Assembly (NCBI RefSeq): GCF_000195595.1
Contig: NZ_GL882539.1
Location: 12,739-59,083, forward strand
Origin: Actinomyces sp. oral taxon 170 str. F0386
Lineage (GTDB): Bacteria > Actinomycetota > Actinomycetes > Actinomycetales > Actinomycetaceae
Length of the DNA stretch: 46,345 nucleotides
Reading direction: 5' to 3'
Part shown: in pieces, positions 1 through 8,564 of the stretch
Position numbering within the stretch: the first letter of the stretch is position 1
Layout of the letters: every line of letters begins with the position of its first letter
The notes under the pieces: generated by a model
Databases searched by the model: none
What the model was told of the DNA's origin: nothing
The model's input: only the letters and a program-made list of their open reading frames with translations
Translations under genes and position numbers: made by a program

Positions 1-1568
1 TGGACGACGACGCCGGAGACGTCGGCGTCCTCCAGGCGCACCACGCGCGAGCCGGACACCAATCGGTGCCCCAACCAGATGGCCCCGAAGACCGGCAAGC
101 CGATGTAGGAGGAGAGCACCTCCAGCAGCTGTCCCTTGAAGACCGCCTCGTAGTTCTGCCCCAGGATCACCAGGGCGCACAGGGTGAAGGCCAGGATCGG
201 TCCCAGCGGGAACCAGGGGGCCCGGTAAGGTAGGTCGGCCGGGTCGCTGCCCTGGAGGACGTAGGCGCGCCGGAAGCGGAAGTGGCACACGGCGATCCCC
301 AGCCACACGATGAACCCGCACAGGGCGGAGACGTTGAGCAGCCAGGTGTAGGCGGTGTCCTGGCCCACCACGGCGGTAAGGAAGCCTGCGGCGCCCACCA
401 GCGCCGTCGCCCCCAGGGCACGCACCGGCACCCCGTGCCGGTTGACGTAGGCGAACCAGGCCGGCGCCTGGCCCTGCAGGGCCATCGAGTGCAGCATGCG
501 GGTCGAGGCGTACAGGCCCGAGTTCCCGGCACTGAGCACGGCGGTGAGGATGACCGCGTTCATGATGGCGGCCGCGATCCCGATCCCGGCCCGCTCGAAG
601 ACCAGGGTGAAGGGCGAGTAGGAGATGTCGGAGGTCTCCGAGCGCAGCAAGTTGGGGTCGGTGTAGGGAACCAGGAAGCCGACCACCGCGATCGCCCCGA
701 TGTAGAAGATCATGATCCGCCAGAACACCGTGTGGATCGCCTTGGGCACATCACGGCGCGGGTTGCGGGCCTCACCGGCCGCCACGCCCACCAGCTCGGT
801 GCCCTGGAAGGAGAACCCGGCCACCATGAACACCGACACGATCGCCAGCATCCCGCCGTGGAAGGGCGCGTCCCCGGTGGTCCAGTTGCCGAAGCCCGCG
901 GGCCTGCCGCCGATGACGCCAGCGATCATCGCCACGCCCGCGATCAGGAAGACGACGACCGTGACCACCTTGATGGCCGACAGCCAGAACTCTCCCTCGC
1001 CGAAGGCCCTGGCGGACAGGGCGTTGAGCGTCGTCAGCAGTGCCAGGAACAGTGCCGCCCAGATCCACGAGGGCACCCCCGGCAGCCAGTAGGCCATGAC
1101 GATCCCCGCCGCCACCAGCTCGGCCGCCACCGTGATCGCCCAGTTGAACCAGTAGTTCCAGCCCATGGCGAAGCCGAAGGAGGGACTGACGAACCGGGTG
1201 GCGTAGGTCTGGAAGGAGCCGGCCACCGGCATGTGCGCCGTCATCTCCCCCAGGGACTGCATGAGCAGCAGCACCATGAGGCCGATCGCCGCGTAGGCCA
1301 CCAGGGCGCCACCCGGCCCGGCCGTGGAGACTGTGGCGCCCGAGGCCACGAACAGCCCCGTGCCGATCGCACCACCGATAGCGATCATCTGCATGTGCCG
1401 GCTGGTCAGGCTCCGCTGCAGCCCGCTCTCCTCCTCCAGAGCCTCGTTGGAGACCTGGCCGGAGGCGTCAGAAACCAGAGCATCGACGGCGTCGGGCCGG
1501 TCGATCGGCTCGGCGGGAGAGTGACCGCTGGGGGCCGACTCGTCATGCTCGTCATGAGAGTGTGTCAC
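1..1568 (-). CDS. lysP: Lysine-specific permease, APC/AAT family (C-terminal end cut by window edge)
   Basis: An inner-membrane amino-acid:proton symporter of the AAT family, probably importing lysine. The protein read from the minus strand starts at a GTG (1568-1566) with an acidic 50-residue cytoplasmic N-terminus, followed by the family motif GGAIGTGLFVASGA and then FGFAMGWNYWFNWAITVAAE. The later part has SAGNSGLYASTRML and LPYRAPWFPLGPI. I recognise this order and wording from LysP of Escherichia coli, which is the basis of the substrate call; substrate is inferred from family resemblance. The frame is open to position 1, so the stop codon lies outside the window. No clear Shine-Dalgarno precedes the GTG, and a slightly different start is possible. 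It lies downstream of ispH on the same strand with 114 bases between them. Confidence 0.88.
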   Translation of the reverse strand, partial: MTHSHDEHDESAPSGHSPAEPIDRPDAVDALVSDASGQVSNEALEEESGLQRSLTSRHMQMIAIGGAIGTGLFVASGATVSTAGPGGALVAYAAIGLMVLLLMQSLGEMTAHMPVAGSFQTYATRFVSPSFGFAMGWNYWFNWAITVAAELVAAGIVMAYWLPGVPSWIWAALFLALLTTLNALSARAFGEGEFWLSAIKVVTVVVFLIAGVAMIAGVIGGRPAGFGNWTTGDAPFHGGMLAIVSVFMVAGFSFQGTELVGVAAGEARNPRRDVPKAIHTVFWRIMIFYIGAIAVVGFLVPYTDPNLLRSETSDISYSPFTLVFERAGIGIAAAIMNAVILTAVLSAGNSGLYASTRMLHSMALQGQAPAWFAYVNRHGVPVRALGATALVGAAGFLTAVVGQDTAYTWLLNVSALCGFIVWLGIAVCHFRFRRAYVLQGSDPADLPYRAPWFPLGPILAFTLCALVILGQNYEAVFKGQLLEVLSSYIGLPVFGAIWLGHRLVSGSRVVRLEDADVSGVVV

Positions 1569-1682
1569 CCAACCGAGGGTAATCGCCGAGCACGCAACCC
1601 GTCGTTCACGTTCGGTCTGTCTCACGCACCCGGGCTGTGCTGACGATCACGGCCGACGGCGGTACAAAAGGCCGCTACAGCC

Positions 1683-2759
1683 TCAGCAGGTGTGGCCGGC
1701 GGCCGGCTCGCGGCGCTTGTGGGTGGCCGGGGACTCCTGGGCCGCCATGAGGTCGGCGCGCAGGTTCTTGGGCAGGGAGAAGGAGATCTTCTCCGTGGTG
1801 GTGCGCACCTCCTCGACGTCGTCGAACCCGAGCTCGGCCAGGCGCTCGATCACCTCTCGCACCAGGATCTCCGGCACCGAGGCACCCGAGGTCAGGCCGA
1901 TCGACTCGACACCGTCGAGCCAGGACGGGTCGATCTCGCTGGCGAAGTCCACCCGGTGGGAGGCTCCCGCACCGGCCTCCAGGGCCACCTCCTTGAGACG
2001 CACCGAGTTCGAGGAGTTGCCCGAACCGACCACGATCATGAGGTCCACCTGCGGGGCGATCTGCTTGACCGCGGCCTGACGGTTCTGGGTGGCGTAGCAG
2101 ATGTCCTCGCCGGGCGGGTCGATCATCTCCGGGAAGCGCTCGCGCAGGAGACGCACCGTCTCCAGGGTCTCGTCGACGCTCAGCGTGGTCTGGCTGATCC
2201 ACACGACCTTGGAGGGGTCGCGCACCTCGACCTGGTCCACCTCGTGGGGGCCGTTGACCACCTGAATGTGCTCGGGCGCCTCGCCCTGGGTGCCCTCGAC
2301 CTCCTCGTGGCCGGTGTGGCCCACGAGGATGATGTCGTAGTCCTTGTCCGCGAAGCGCACCGCCTGCTTGTGGACCTTGGTCACCAGCGGGCAGGTCGCG
2401 TCGATCGTGGCCAGCCGGCGCTCGGCGGCCTCGGCGTGGACGGCCGGGGAGACGCCGTGGGCGGAGAAGACGACGCGGGCGCCCACCGGCACCTCGTCGG
2501 TCTCGGAGACGAAGACGGCTCCGCGCTTCGAGAGGGCGTCCACGACGAACTTGTTGTGGACGATCTCCTTGCGCACGTAGATCGGCGCCCCGTAGTGGGC
2601 CAGGGCCTGCTCGACGGCGTCGACAGCCCGGTCCACGCCGGCGCAGTAGCCGCGCGGGGCGGCCATGAGGACTCGCTTGCCGCGCTTGGAGGAGGGCGAG
2701 GAGGGCACGGCGGCGTCGGTCTGCTCGGTGGCGAGCTCGGTCATCGTCACGGCAACCAC
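1683..2759 (-). CDS. ispH: 4-hydroxy-3-methylbut-2-enyl diphosphate reductase
   Basis: Last enzyme of the MEP isoprenoid pathway. It reduces HMBPP to IPP and DMAPP with a [4Fe-4S] cluster in the cytoplasm. The 358-residue length is normal. All three cluster cysteines are visible: Cys39 ([12 protein letters not shown]), Cys123 ([11 protein letters not shown]) and Cys221 (ICYATQNRQ). The conserved histidines of SAHGV (His101) and GHTGHEE, and the SGNSSNS substrate loop, are present. The N-terminus has about 25 extra polar residues and alternative starts there are possible. It is divergent from xseA with a 44-base gap, the arrangement also seen for lytB2/xseA in mycobacteria. Confidence 0.96.
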   Translation of the reverse strand: MVAVTMTELATEQTDAAVPSSPSSKRGKRVLMAAPRGYCAGVDRAVDAVEQALAHYGAPIYVRKEIVHNKFVVDALSKRGAVFVSETDEVPVGARVVFSAHGVSPAVHAEAAERRLATIDATCPLVTKVHKQAVRFADKDYDIILVGHTGHEEVEGTQGEAPEHIQVVNGPHEVDQVEVRDPSKVVWISQTTLSVDETLETVRLLRERFPEMIDPPGEDICYATQNRQAAVKQIAPQVDLMIVVGSGNSSNSVRLKEVALEAGAGASHRVDFASEIDPSWLDGVESIGLTSGASVPEILVREVIERLAELGFDDVEEVRTTTEKISFSLPKNLRADLMAAQESPATHKRREPAAGHTC

Positions 2760-2803
2760 TGTGCCACAGTAGGACCCGGGTCCCCAGTGGCGGACGTGGC
2801 ACA

Positions 2804-4165
2804 GTGGTGCATGTGACAGGCCAGAGCCCCACCCAGCCCAGCCCGCAGTCCTCCCCCGACGGCGGCGCGGTGCCCGCCTCCGCCACGGACGGCGCCCCGC
2901 AGGAGCTGGCGCCGCGCGCGAATCTCACTACTGCGGAGAACCCGTGGCCGCTGCGGCTGCTGTCCTCCAAGATCGACCAGTACGTCGCCCGCATGAGCCA
3001 GGTGTGGGTGGAGGGCCAGATCATCCAGCTCAACCGGCGCCCCGGCGCCGGCATGGCCTTCCTCACCCTGCGGGACACGGACGCCGACGTCTCCATGTCG
3101 GTGGCCATCTACGCGCGCGTCCTCGACGCCGTCCTGGCCCGCACCGGTGCCGAGCTGAGCGAGGGCGCCCGCGTGGTGGTCCGCGCCAAGCCCACCTTCT
3201 GGACCAAGCGGGGCTCGCTCCAGCTGCAGGCCGACGACATCCGGCCCGTCGGCGTCGGCGACCTGCTGGCCCGTATCGAGCAGCTGCGCCGCATCCTGGC
3301 CGCCGAGGGCCTGTTCGACGCCGAGCGCAAGCGCCCCCTGCCCTTCCTGCCGCACAAGGTGGGTCTCGTGTGCGGCCGCCAGGCCAAGGCCAAGGACGAC
3401 GTGCTGGTCAACGCCCGCCTGCGCTGGCCCGGCCTGCCCTTCGAGGTCCGGGAGGTCGCCGTCCAGGGGGCGCGCGCCGTCGGTGAGGTCACCCGCGCCA
3501 TCCAGGAGCTCGACGCCGATGCGCAGATCGACGTCATCGTCGTGGCCCGCGGGGGCGGCGCCGTCGAGGATCTGCTGCCCTTCTCCGACGAGGGGCTCGT
3601 GCGCGCCGCAGCCGCCTGCCGCACGCCGCTGGTCTCGGCGATCGGCCACGAGACCGACTGCCCTCTGCTGGACCTGGTGGCCGACTACCGGGCCTCCACC
3701 CCCACCGACGCCGCCCGCCGGATCGTCCCCGACCTCGCCCAGGAGACGGTGGGGCTGGACTCGGCCCGCGAGCGCCTTCGCACCGTGCTGGCCTCGCGGC
3801 TGGACGCCGAGCAGGCTGCCCTGGACCAGCTGCGGGCCCGGCCGGTCATGGCCGACCCCACCTCGATCGTGCGCGACCGGGTCATCGAGCTGGGCCAGGC
3901 CCGCGACCGGATGCGCCGGGCCGTGGGCCACCGCCTGTCGCTGGCGGCCGCGGACCTGCGCGCCGACCACGCCCGCCTGACGGCCCTGTCGCCGCAAGGG
4001 GTCCTCGACCGCGGCTACACGATCCTGCGCACCCCCGGTGGGAAGGTCATCACCAGCGCCGAGGACGTCAAGAAGGGCGACCTCATCGAGGGGGTTCTGG
4101 CTCACGGCCGGCTCGTCGCCCAGGTCGTCGGCGCCACCAGGCCCCGGCCCGCCAACATCGACTGA
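2804..4165 (+). CDS. xseA: Exodeoxyribonuclease VII large subunit
   Basis: Catalytic subunit of exonuclease VII, a cytoplasmic nuclease that degrades single-stranded DNA into oligonucleotides. The N-terminal OB-fold domain (about residues 40-140, [23 protein letters not shown]) is followed by the nuclease domain, with [31 protein letters not shown] and [27 protein letters not shown]. Then comes the coiled-coil part and the typical end [16 protein letters not shown]. At 453 residues it is of usual size. The start is one of two adjacent GTG codons (2804 or 2807). Its partner xseB is not adjacent as in most actinobacteria: a divergent exporter/regulator pair lies in between. Confidence 0.95.
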   Translation: MVHVTGQSPTQPSPQSSPDGGAVPASATDGAPQELAPRANLTTAENPWPLRLLSSKIDQYVARMSQVWVEGQIIQLNRRPGAGMAFLTLRDTDADVSMSVAIYARVLDAVLARTGAELSEGARVVVRAKPTFWTKRGSLQLQADDIRPVGVGDLLARIEQLRRILAAEGLFDAERKRPLPFLPHKVGLVCGRQAKAKDDVLVNARLRWPGLPFEVREVAVQGARAVGEVTRAIQELDADAQIDVIVVARGGGAVEDLLPFSDEGLVRAAAACRTPLVSAIGHETDCPLLDLVADYRASTPTDAARRIVPDLAQETVGLDSARERLRTVLASRLDAEQAALDQLRARPVMADPTSIVRDRVIELGQARDRMRRAVGHRLSLAAADLRADHARLTALSPQGVLDRGYTILRTPGGKVITSAEDVKKGDLIEGVLAHGRLVAQVVGATRPRPANID

Positions 4166-4253
4166 ACGCCGGCGAGGTCCCGGAGCGGCGCACGCTGATG
4201 GCCTCGCAGGACTCCCGCGGACGTACCCGAGAGCTCGCGGGCGGCACCGTGGC

Positions 4254-4280
4254 GCAGTCGTCGAGACCTATGGTGCGTCC
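4254..4280. repeat. 27-nt dispersed repeat overlapping the MFS gene end
   Basis: This 27-nt stretch matches the reverse complement of 28185-28211 at 23 of 27 positions, including an unbroken TATGGTGCGTCC. It contains the stop codon of the MFS gene (4268-4270). Two sites 24 kb apart sharing this suggests a dispersed intergenic repeat; its function is unknown. Confidence 0.5.
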
Positions 4281-5647
4281 ACGCGCTCCGGGCGACCGGC
4301 TGCCCTGAGGACGACGACGGCGACGGGGATCGCGGCCACAGCGAAAACGGCCGACGCCCCGACGACCGCCCGGTGGAAGCCGGTCAGGAAGTCGCCTGAA
4401 GCGATCAGGCTGCCAAGGACGGCCACACCGACGACGCTGCCGGTCTGCCGGGCAGCGTTGATGACGCTGCCGGCGACGCCGGTGTACCCCGCCGGCGCGG
4501 AGGCGACGGCGGCCGAGGTTGCGGCGGGCATGGTCAGTGCCGTGCCGAAACCGCCCAGGAAGGTCAGGGTCGCCACCAGCGGGTACGGCGTCGAGGCCGT
4601 GACGACAGCGAGCTCCGCGAACCCGGCCGCCCCGGTGAGCAGCCCGGTCAGCATCGTGGGGAACGCCCCGATCCTGGCGGTCATCCTGCCTCCCATCGGG
4701 GAGGCGACGACGGCGCTGCACGCCTGCGGCGCCAGGGCCAGGCCGGCGAGCCACGGCTCATAGCCCAGGTAGCGCTGGAGGAACAGGGCCAGGACGAAGA
4801 GCTGGCCGAAGAATCCGGTATTGAGCGCGAACCCGACCGCGGCGGCCACGGCGAAACGCGGTCGGGAGAAGACCGCCGTCGGCAGCATCGGCCTGCTCGC
4901 GGTCCGTTCAACCAGGACGAAGGCCGCCAACAGGCTCAGTCCGGCGAGGGTCGAGGCGACAACGGGCGGGCTCCACCCGTGCTCGCCCGCGGCGATGATC
5001 CCGTAGGTGGCGGCCGCGAGCCCTGCGACGGAGAGGACCTGCCCGGGCAGGTCGCCGCCTTCGCGTCGTCGCAGCGACCGCGTCTCCGGCGCGGGCAGGC
5101 AGCGGGCGGTGAGCCACAGGGCGGCTGCAACGAGGGGAAGGTTCACCCAGAACACGAGCCTCCAGCCGGTGAAAGTCACGAGCAGTCCCCCGGCCACCGG
5201 ACCGACGGCCGCGGCAACACCACCGGCTCCTCCCCACAGGCCGATGGCTCGGGCCCGGTCGGCGGGGCGATCATGGATGAGGGAGAGCATTGCCAGGGAG
5301 GCCGGGACGATCGCGGCGGCACCGACACCCTGCAACGCGCGGAAGGCGATGAGCGCGCCGCCGGCAGGGGCCAGGGCACAGGCCGCCGAGAGCAGGCCGA
5401 AGACCGCCAGGCCGAGCAGGTGGACGCTTCTTGCGCCCATCCGGTCGCAGGCCGCCCCTGCCGACAGCTGCAGGGCTGCGAAGGTGAGGGCGTAGGCGTC
5501 GACGACCCACTGCAGGGAGGCGACCGGGACGCCCAGGTCCCCGCCGATCCGTGCCAGCGCCACGTTGACGACCGTCGTGTCGAGCATGACGATGAAGAAT
5601 CCGAGCAGCGCCGCGATGAGGGCGCCGCACCGTCGGTATCCGTTCAT
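4268..5647 (-). CDS. MFS drug-efflux transporter, DHA2 (EmrB/QacA) type
   Basis: A 459-residue multi-spanning membrane protein of the major facilitator superfamily, expected to export drugs or other small molecules by proton antiport. TM1 carries FFIVMLDTTVVNVAL, the DHA2-family signature, followed by LQWVVDAYALTFAALQLSAGAACDRMGARSVHLLGL, which corresponds to loop motif A in a somewhat altered form. Hydrophobic segments continue to the end, and the size fits a 14-helix member. The start ATG at 5647 has AAGGAG about 8 bases upstream. It is divergent from an ArsR-type regulator (5771) across a 123-base gap holding two palindromes, so that protein probably controls it. The substrate cannot be read from sequence. 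The gene separates xseA from xseB. Confidence 0.88.
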   Translation of the reverse strand: MNGYRRCGALIAALLGFFIVMLDTTVVNVALARIGGDLGVPVASLQWVVDAYALTFAALQLSAGAACDRMGARSVHLLGLAVFGLLSAACALAPAGGALIAFRALQGVGAAAIVPASLAMLSLIHDRPADRARAIGLWGGAGGVAAAVGPVAGGLLVTFTGWRLVFWVNLPLVAAALWLTARCLPAPETRSLRRREGGDLPGQVLSVAGLAAATYGIIAAGEHGWSPPVVASTLAGLSLLAAFVLVERTASRPMLPTAVFSRPRFAVAAAVGFALNTGFFGQLFVLALFLQRYLGYEPWLAGLALAPQACSAVVASPMGGRMTARIGAFPTMLTGLLTGAAGFAELAVVTASTPYPLVATLTFLGGFGTALTMPAATSAAVASAPAGYTGVAGSVINAARQTGSVVGVAVLGSLIASGDFLTGFHRAVVGASAVFAVAAIPVAVVVLRAAGRPERVDAP

Positions 5648-5697
5648 GAGTGGTCTCCTTGCTCCTCTGGCCCCGTTCTGGCCCCGTCTGCCGGTTG

Positions 5698-5714
5698 CTG
5701 CCGGTCACCGGCAG
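5698..5714. promoter_or_regulatory. Palindrome in the MFS/ArsR divergent control region
   Basis: CTGCCGGT-C-ACCGGCAG: two perfect 8-base arms around one base, about 50 bases upstream of the MFS start. It could be a second operator for the ArsR-type regulator, although its sequence differs from the palindrome at 5731-5746. Confidence 0.4.
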
Positions 5715-5730
5715 GCTAGAGCGGACCTTG

Positions 5731-5746
5731 TTCGGTCCGGACCGAA
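5731..5746. promoter_or_regulatory. Perfect 16-bp palindrome, probable operator of the ArsR-type regulator
   Basis: TTCGGTCCGGACCGAA is its own reverse complement. It lies between the divergent MFS and regulator genes, 24 bases before the regulator start. A dimeric winged-helix repressor binding here would cover both promoters. A possible -10 for the regulator, CATACT at 5759-5764, lies only 7 bases before its ATG, so that transcript may be nearly leaderless. Confidence 0.6.
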
Positions 5747-5770
5747 CCGGCGCGGGCGCATACTGGCCGC

Positions 5771-6508
5771 ATGTCACGGCTTCCCGATCGTCTCTTCCCC
5801 GAGGCGGTTCCCGACGTCGCCGGAACGGCTGCGGCGCTGGCCGACCCGTCGCGGGCCGCCATGTGCGCGGCGCTCATGGACGGTCGCGCCTGGACGGTGG
5901 GCGAGCTCGGCTCATACGCCGGGGTCGCGCGGTCGACGGCCAGCGAGCATGTCGACGTGCTGGCGGCGCGCGGTCTCGTCACGAGGGTCCGGCAGGGGCG
6001 GCACTGCTACATCACGCTCTCAGGGCCCGAGGCGGCTCGGGTCATCGAGGCCCTGGGGGTGATGGCGGCATCAGTGCTGCCCACGGCGCGCAGTCTCAAC
6101 GCGTGGACGGCGAACAGGCGGGTGCTGGCAGCCCGTACCTGCTACCGCCACCTGGCCGGGCGACTCGGTGTGGGGCTGGCCGAGCAGCTCCGGGAGCGCG
6201 GCCACCTGGATCCCTCGTGGGGACTGACCGGTTCCGGCGAGGACCTCCTGGCTACCTGGGGGATGGAGAAGCCGCTTCATACCCGTGGGGAGGCGTGCAT
6301 GGACTCCACTGAGCGGCGGTTCCACCTCGGCGGTCCGCTGGGGACCGCACTGACGCAGGCGCTGTTCGATCGCGCCTGGATCGCGCGCATCGGGCGGACC
6401 CGGGCGGTGAAACTCACAGAGGCCGGCCGCGAGGCACTGGCGCAGGCAGGTTTGGAGGGAGTGCTGACACGCCTCGATGAGAGAACCCCCAACGACGCAG
6501 CAGGATAG
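5771..6508 (+). CDS. ArsR-family winged-helix transcriptional regulator
   Basis: A 245-residue DNA-binding protein. Residues about 18-85 form an ArsR-type winged helix: ALADPSRAAMCAALMDGRAWTVGELGSYAG, the recognition helix ARSTASEHVDVLAARGLV, then the wing RVRQGRHCYITLSG. The remaining ~150 residues are an extension not found in small metal-sensing ArsR proteins. No metal-binding cysteine pair (the CVC type) is seen, so a small-molecule ligand is more likely than a metal. Divergent placement against the MFS exporter, and the palindromes between them, suggest it represses the exporter and itself. Confidence 0.82.
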   Translation: MSRLPDRLFPEAVPDVAGTAAALADPSRAAMCAALMDGRAWTVGELGSYAGVARSTASEHVDVLAARGLVTRVRQGRHCYITLSGPEAARVIEALGVMAASVLPTARSLNAWTANRRVLAARTCYRHLAGRLGVGLAEQLRERGHLDPSWGLTGSGEDLLATWGMEKPLHTRGEACMDSTERRFHLGGPLGTALTQALFDRAWIARIGRTRAVKLTEAGREALAQAGLEGVLTRLDERTPNDAAG

Positions 6509-6576
6509 AAGTGGGGGCTGACGCATCGGTGCTCTTCGACCGGAACCAGCAGGAGTCAAAGAGAGATTCAGGTCAG

Positions 6577-6711
6577 GATTTTGTCCATATGGGACGATTT
6601 TGGAGCCTCCACAACCAGTCGACACCGCACCAAAACGCTCTGGCCAGCACAGATGCGAACGCCACTGAGACGGGGCACCGTCAAAGTCGTCCCTCTTGGA
6701 CACTTTTGCGC
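6577..6711. repeat. Degenerate inverted-repeat element, possibly related to the copies at 7261 and 40755
   Basis: The left arm near 6581-6605 (TTGTCCATATGGGACGATTTT) and right arm near 6684-6706 are imperfect inverted repeats: GTCCA, GGGACGA and TTT match with mismatches between. The interior contains CAGTCGACACCGCACC, which resembles CAGTCGGAGCGCAACCGCAT in the element at 7261. It lies between the regulator and xseB, at the right end of the stretch that splits xseA from xseB. Relationship to the other copies is tentative. Confidence 0.4.
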
Positions 6712-6777
6712 CGAGGGCATCACCTCGGTCCGCCTCGTCCACTCTACCCCTGGGCCGGCCCGTGCGAGAATCGGCAT

Positions 6778-7119
6778 GTGAGCTCCGAGATGAACCCCGG
6801 CCCATACTCCGACCAGCACCCAGACGAGTACTCACCCCAGAACAGCGCCTATTCGGCATCGTCAGGGTCTTCACCGTCGTCGGCATCCTCCGGTGATGGT
6901 GCTTCCAGCGCCAACGAGGACGTGGCCTCACTCAGTTATGAGCGGGCGCGCGAGGAGCTGGTGGCCGTCGTGCAGCGCCTCGAGGCGGGTTCCGTCCCGC
7001 TGGAGGACTCCCTGGCCCTGTGGGAGCGCGGCGAGGCCCTGGCCCAGCGCTGCCAGACCTGGCTCGATGACGCCCGCGCCCGCCTGGCCGCTGTCGCTCA
7101 GGACGAGTCCGCGGACTGA
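6778..7119 (+). CDS. xseB: Exodeoxyribonuclease VII small subunit
   Basis: Small helical subunit that binds the XseA catalytic subunit to make exonuclease VII. The family core is in the last ~75 residues: LSYERAREELVAVVQRLEAGSVPLEDSLALWERGEALAQRCQTWLDDARARL. About 40 Ser/Asn/Pro-rich residues precede it. The start is GTG 6778 or ATG 6790; an upstream in-frame GTG at 6511 is unlikely because the translated stretch is not protein-like. It has been separated from xseA by the exporter/regulator pair and so must have its own promoter. Confidence 0.9.
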   Translation: MSSEMNPGPYSDQHPDEYSPQNSAYSASSGSSPSSASSGDGASSANEDVASLSYERAREELVAVVQRLEAGSVPLEDSLALWERGEALAQRCQTWLDDARARLAAVAQDESAD

Positions 7120-7588
7120 CAGGGCATGACCCGCCCGGATCAGCGACTCCAGGCCGAGCTCGCGCCCGCCCGCGCGACGAAAGGACCGGGGCTCCGGCTG
7201 GCAACGGTGCACTGACCGAGCGCCGCCGGGAACCAAAACAGGAGCCGGAAGGGAGCCGTGGATGTCCAAATCTGTGACAAAGGCTCGGATCACTCTCATT
7301 CAGTCGGAGCGCAACCGCATGATTCCAAGGTTTCCGTTCATGCGGTCCGGGACCTGGAGCTCCTTTGTCACGGATTTGGACATCGTCGGGCGAGACACGC
7401 CCTGAGGACGGTACCGGATCGGTAGTCTGTGAGTGTTCACTCTTCGGCCCCACTCATCGACCATCCTGCCGACCATCCACGTGAGCTTCGCGCCGACGCG
7501 TACCGCTCTGCCCGGATCACCCCTCGCCGTCTCTCCCTCTCACCTCACTCACAGCGACCGGTCCCCGGTCCCGCACCAAGGAGTCACT
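7120..7588. other. Intergenic region between xseB and the PfkB kinase
   Basis: This 469-base gap has no credible gene. It holds the inverted-repeat element at 7261-7384. The roughly 200 bases after the element should carry the kinase promoter and leader, but I cannot assign -35 and -10 boxes with confidence. Confidence 0.6.
7261..7384. repeat. Inverted-repeat intergenic element, copy A
   Basis: A 124-base element whose ends are inverted repeats: left arm 7261-7283 begins GATGTCCAAATCTGTGAC and the right arm 7362-7384 is its reverse complement with one mismatch. A second, inner inverted repeat is ACCGCATGA / TCATGCGGT. The copy at 40755-40877 has the same size, related arms (TGTCCA-AT-CTG), and the shared interior words GTCGGAGC and AACCGCATGATTCC. 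It has no coding capacity. It may be a non-autonomous mobile element or a structured RNA/terminator downstream of xseB. Confidence 0.75.
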
Positions 7589-8530
7589 ATGACCGCACCC
7601 GGCCGCCAAGGATCCGCCCTCGTCATCGGCGAGGCGCTGGTCGACGTCGTCATCCACCCCGGGCAGGAGCCCGTGGACATTCCCGGCGGCTCGCCCGCCA
7701 ACGTCGCTCTGGGCCTGGCGCGCCTGGGTCGCGACGCCGAGCTGCACTGCTGGATCGGCACCGATGAGCGCGGCAAGGCCGTGCGCGCCCACCTGGAGGC
7801 CTCCGGGGTCCGCCTGGCTGCGGGCGCCGACGGCGCCGAGCGCACCTCCACGGCGCAGGCCACCATCGGTGAGGACCGCGCCGCCACCTACCTCTTCGAC
7901 CTGGACTGGAACCCGCCGCGCCCGAACCTGACTGACGGGGACTCACCGCTGCTGGTGCACACCGGCTCGATCGCGGCGATCCTGGCCCCCGGCGCCGCCA
8001 CCGTGGAGCAGGTGCTGCGCGAGACCCGCGCCACCTCCACCATCGCCTACGACCCTAACGCCCGTCCCCAGCTCATGGGTGAGCCCGAGGACGCCCGCCG
8101 GATCGTCGAGCGCCTGGTGGCCCTGTCCGACCTGGTCAAGTGCTCCGATGAGGACATCGCCTGGCTCTACGGCGAGGACGCGGACCTGGAGTCGGTGCTG
8201 CGCTCCTGGCTGGAGAAGGGCGCGGCCATCGTGGTCGTCACGCGCGGCAAGAAGGGGGCCCTGGCCCTGTCCGCCTCCGGAGTGCGTCTGGAGGTGCCCG
8301 CCGACCCGAGCGTCGTCGTGGCCGACACGGTCGGCGCCGGCGACTCCTTCATGGGCGGTCTGGAGGACGCCCTGTGGAGCGAGGACCTCGTGGGCGCGGA
8401 TCGGCGCGAGGCGCTGCGCGCGGTGGACGCCGAGACCCTGGAGCGGATCGTGCGTCACGCCGCAGCCATCGCCGACATCACGGTCTCGCGGGCCGGGGCC
8501 AACCCGCCCACCCGCGACGAGCTGCCCTGA
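7589..8530 (+). CDS. PfkB-family carbohydrate kinase (fructokinase-like)
   Basis: A 313-residue cytoplasmic sugar kinase of the ribokinase/PfkB fold, transferring phosphate from ATP to a sugar, most likely fructose. The N-terminus has VIGEALVDVVI followed by the first signature region IPGGSPANVALGLARLG. The C-terminal signature DTVGAGDSFMGGLEDAL contains the catalytic Asp and anion-hole glycines. The start ATG 7589 is chosen because AAGGAG lies 6-7 bases upstream and the family N-terminus begins a few residues later; a longer frame exists upstream but is not protein-like. It stands alone rather than in a sugar-transport operon, so the substrate is uncertain. Confidence 0.85.
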   Translation: MTAPGRQGSALVIGEALVDVVIHPGQEPVDIPGGSPANVALGLARLGRDAELHCWIGTDERGKAVRAHLEASGVRLAAGADGAERTSTAQATIGEDRAATYLFDLDWNPPRPNLTDGDSPLLVHTGSIAAILAPGAATVEQVLRETRATSTIAYDPNARPQLMGEPEDARRIVERLVALSDLVKCSDEDIAWLYGEDADLESVLRSWLEKGAAIVVVTRGKKGALALSASGVRLEVPADPSVVVADTVGAGDSFMGGLEDALWSEDLVGADRREALRAVDAETLERIVRHAAAIADITVSRAGANPPTRDELP

Positions 8531-8533
8531 GCC

Positions 8534-8564
8534 ATCCTGCTGGCTGCCGCGGTCAGCGCAGGAT
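8534..8564. terminator. Bidirectional hairpin between convergent genes
   Basis: ATCCTGC-tg-GCTG-ccgcggt-CAGC-GCAGGAT folds into an 11-bp stem with a 2-base bulge. It lies just after the kinase stop and overlaps the stop codon of the convergent AEC transporter gene. There is no U-tract, as is common in high-GC actinobacteria. Confidence 0.55.

Noticed and set aside
282-1643. Long open frame on the plus strand opposite lysP
   Set aside because: Its translation is His/Gly/Arg-rich with no family features, as expected for the antisense of high-GC coding DNA; the minus strand encodes a clear permease.
1569-1682. Possible lysine riboswitch before lysP
   Set aside because: The leader is only about 114 bases and lacks the five-helix L-box features; no supporting pairing found.
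1692-2816. Long plus-strand frame opposite ispH
   Set aside because: An antisense shadow of ispH: Gly/Leu/His/Asp-rich with no domains.
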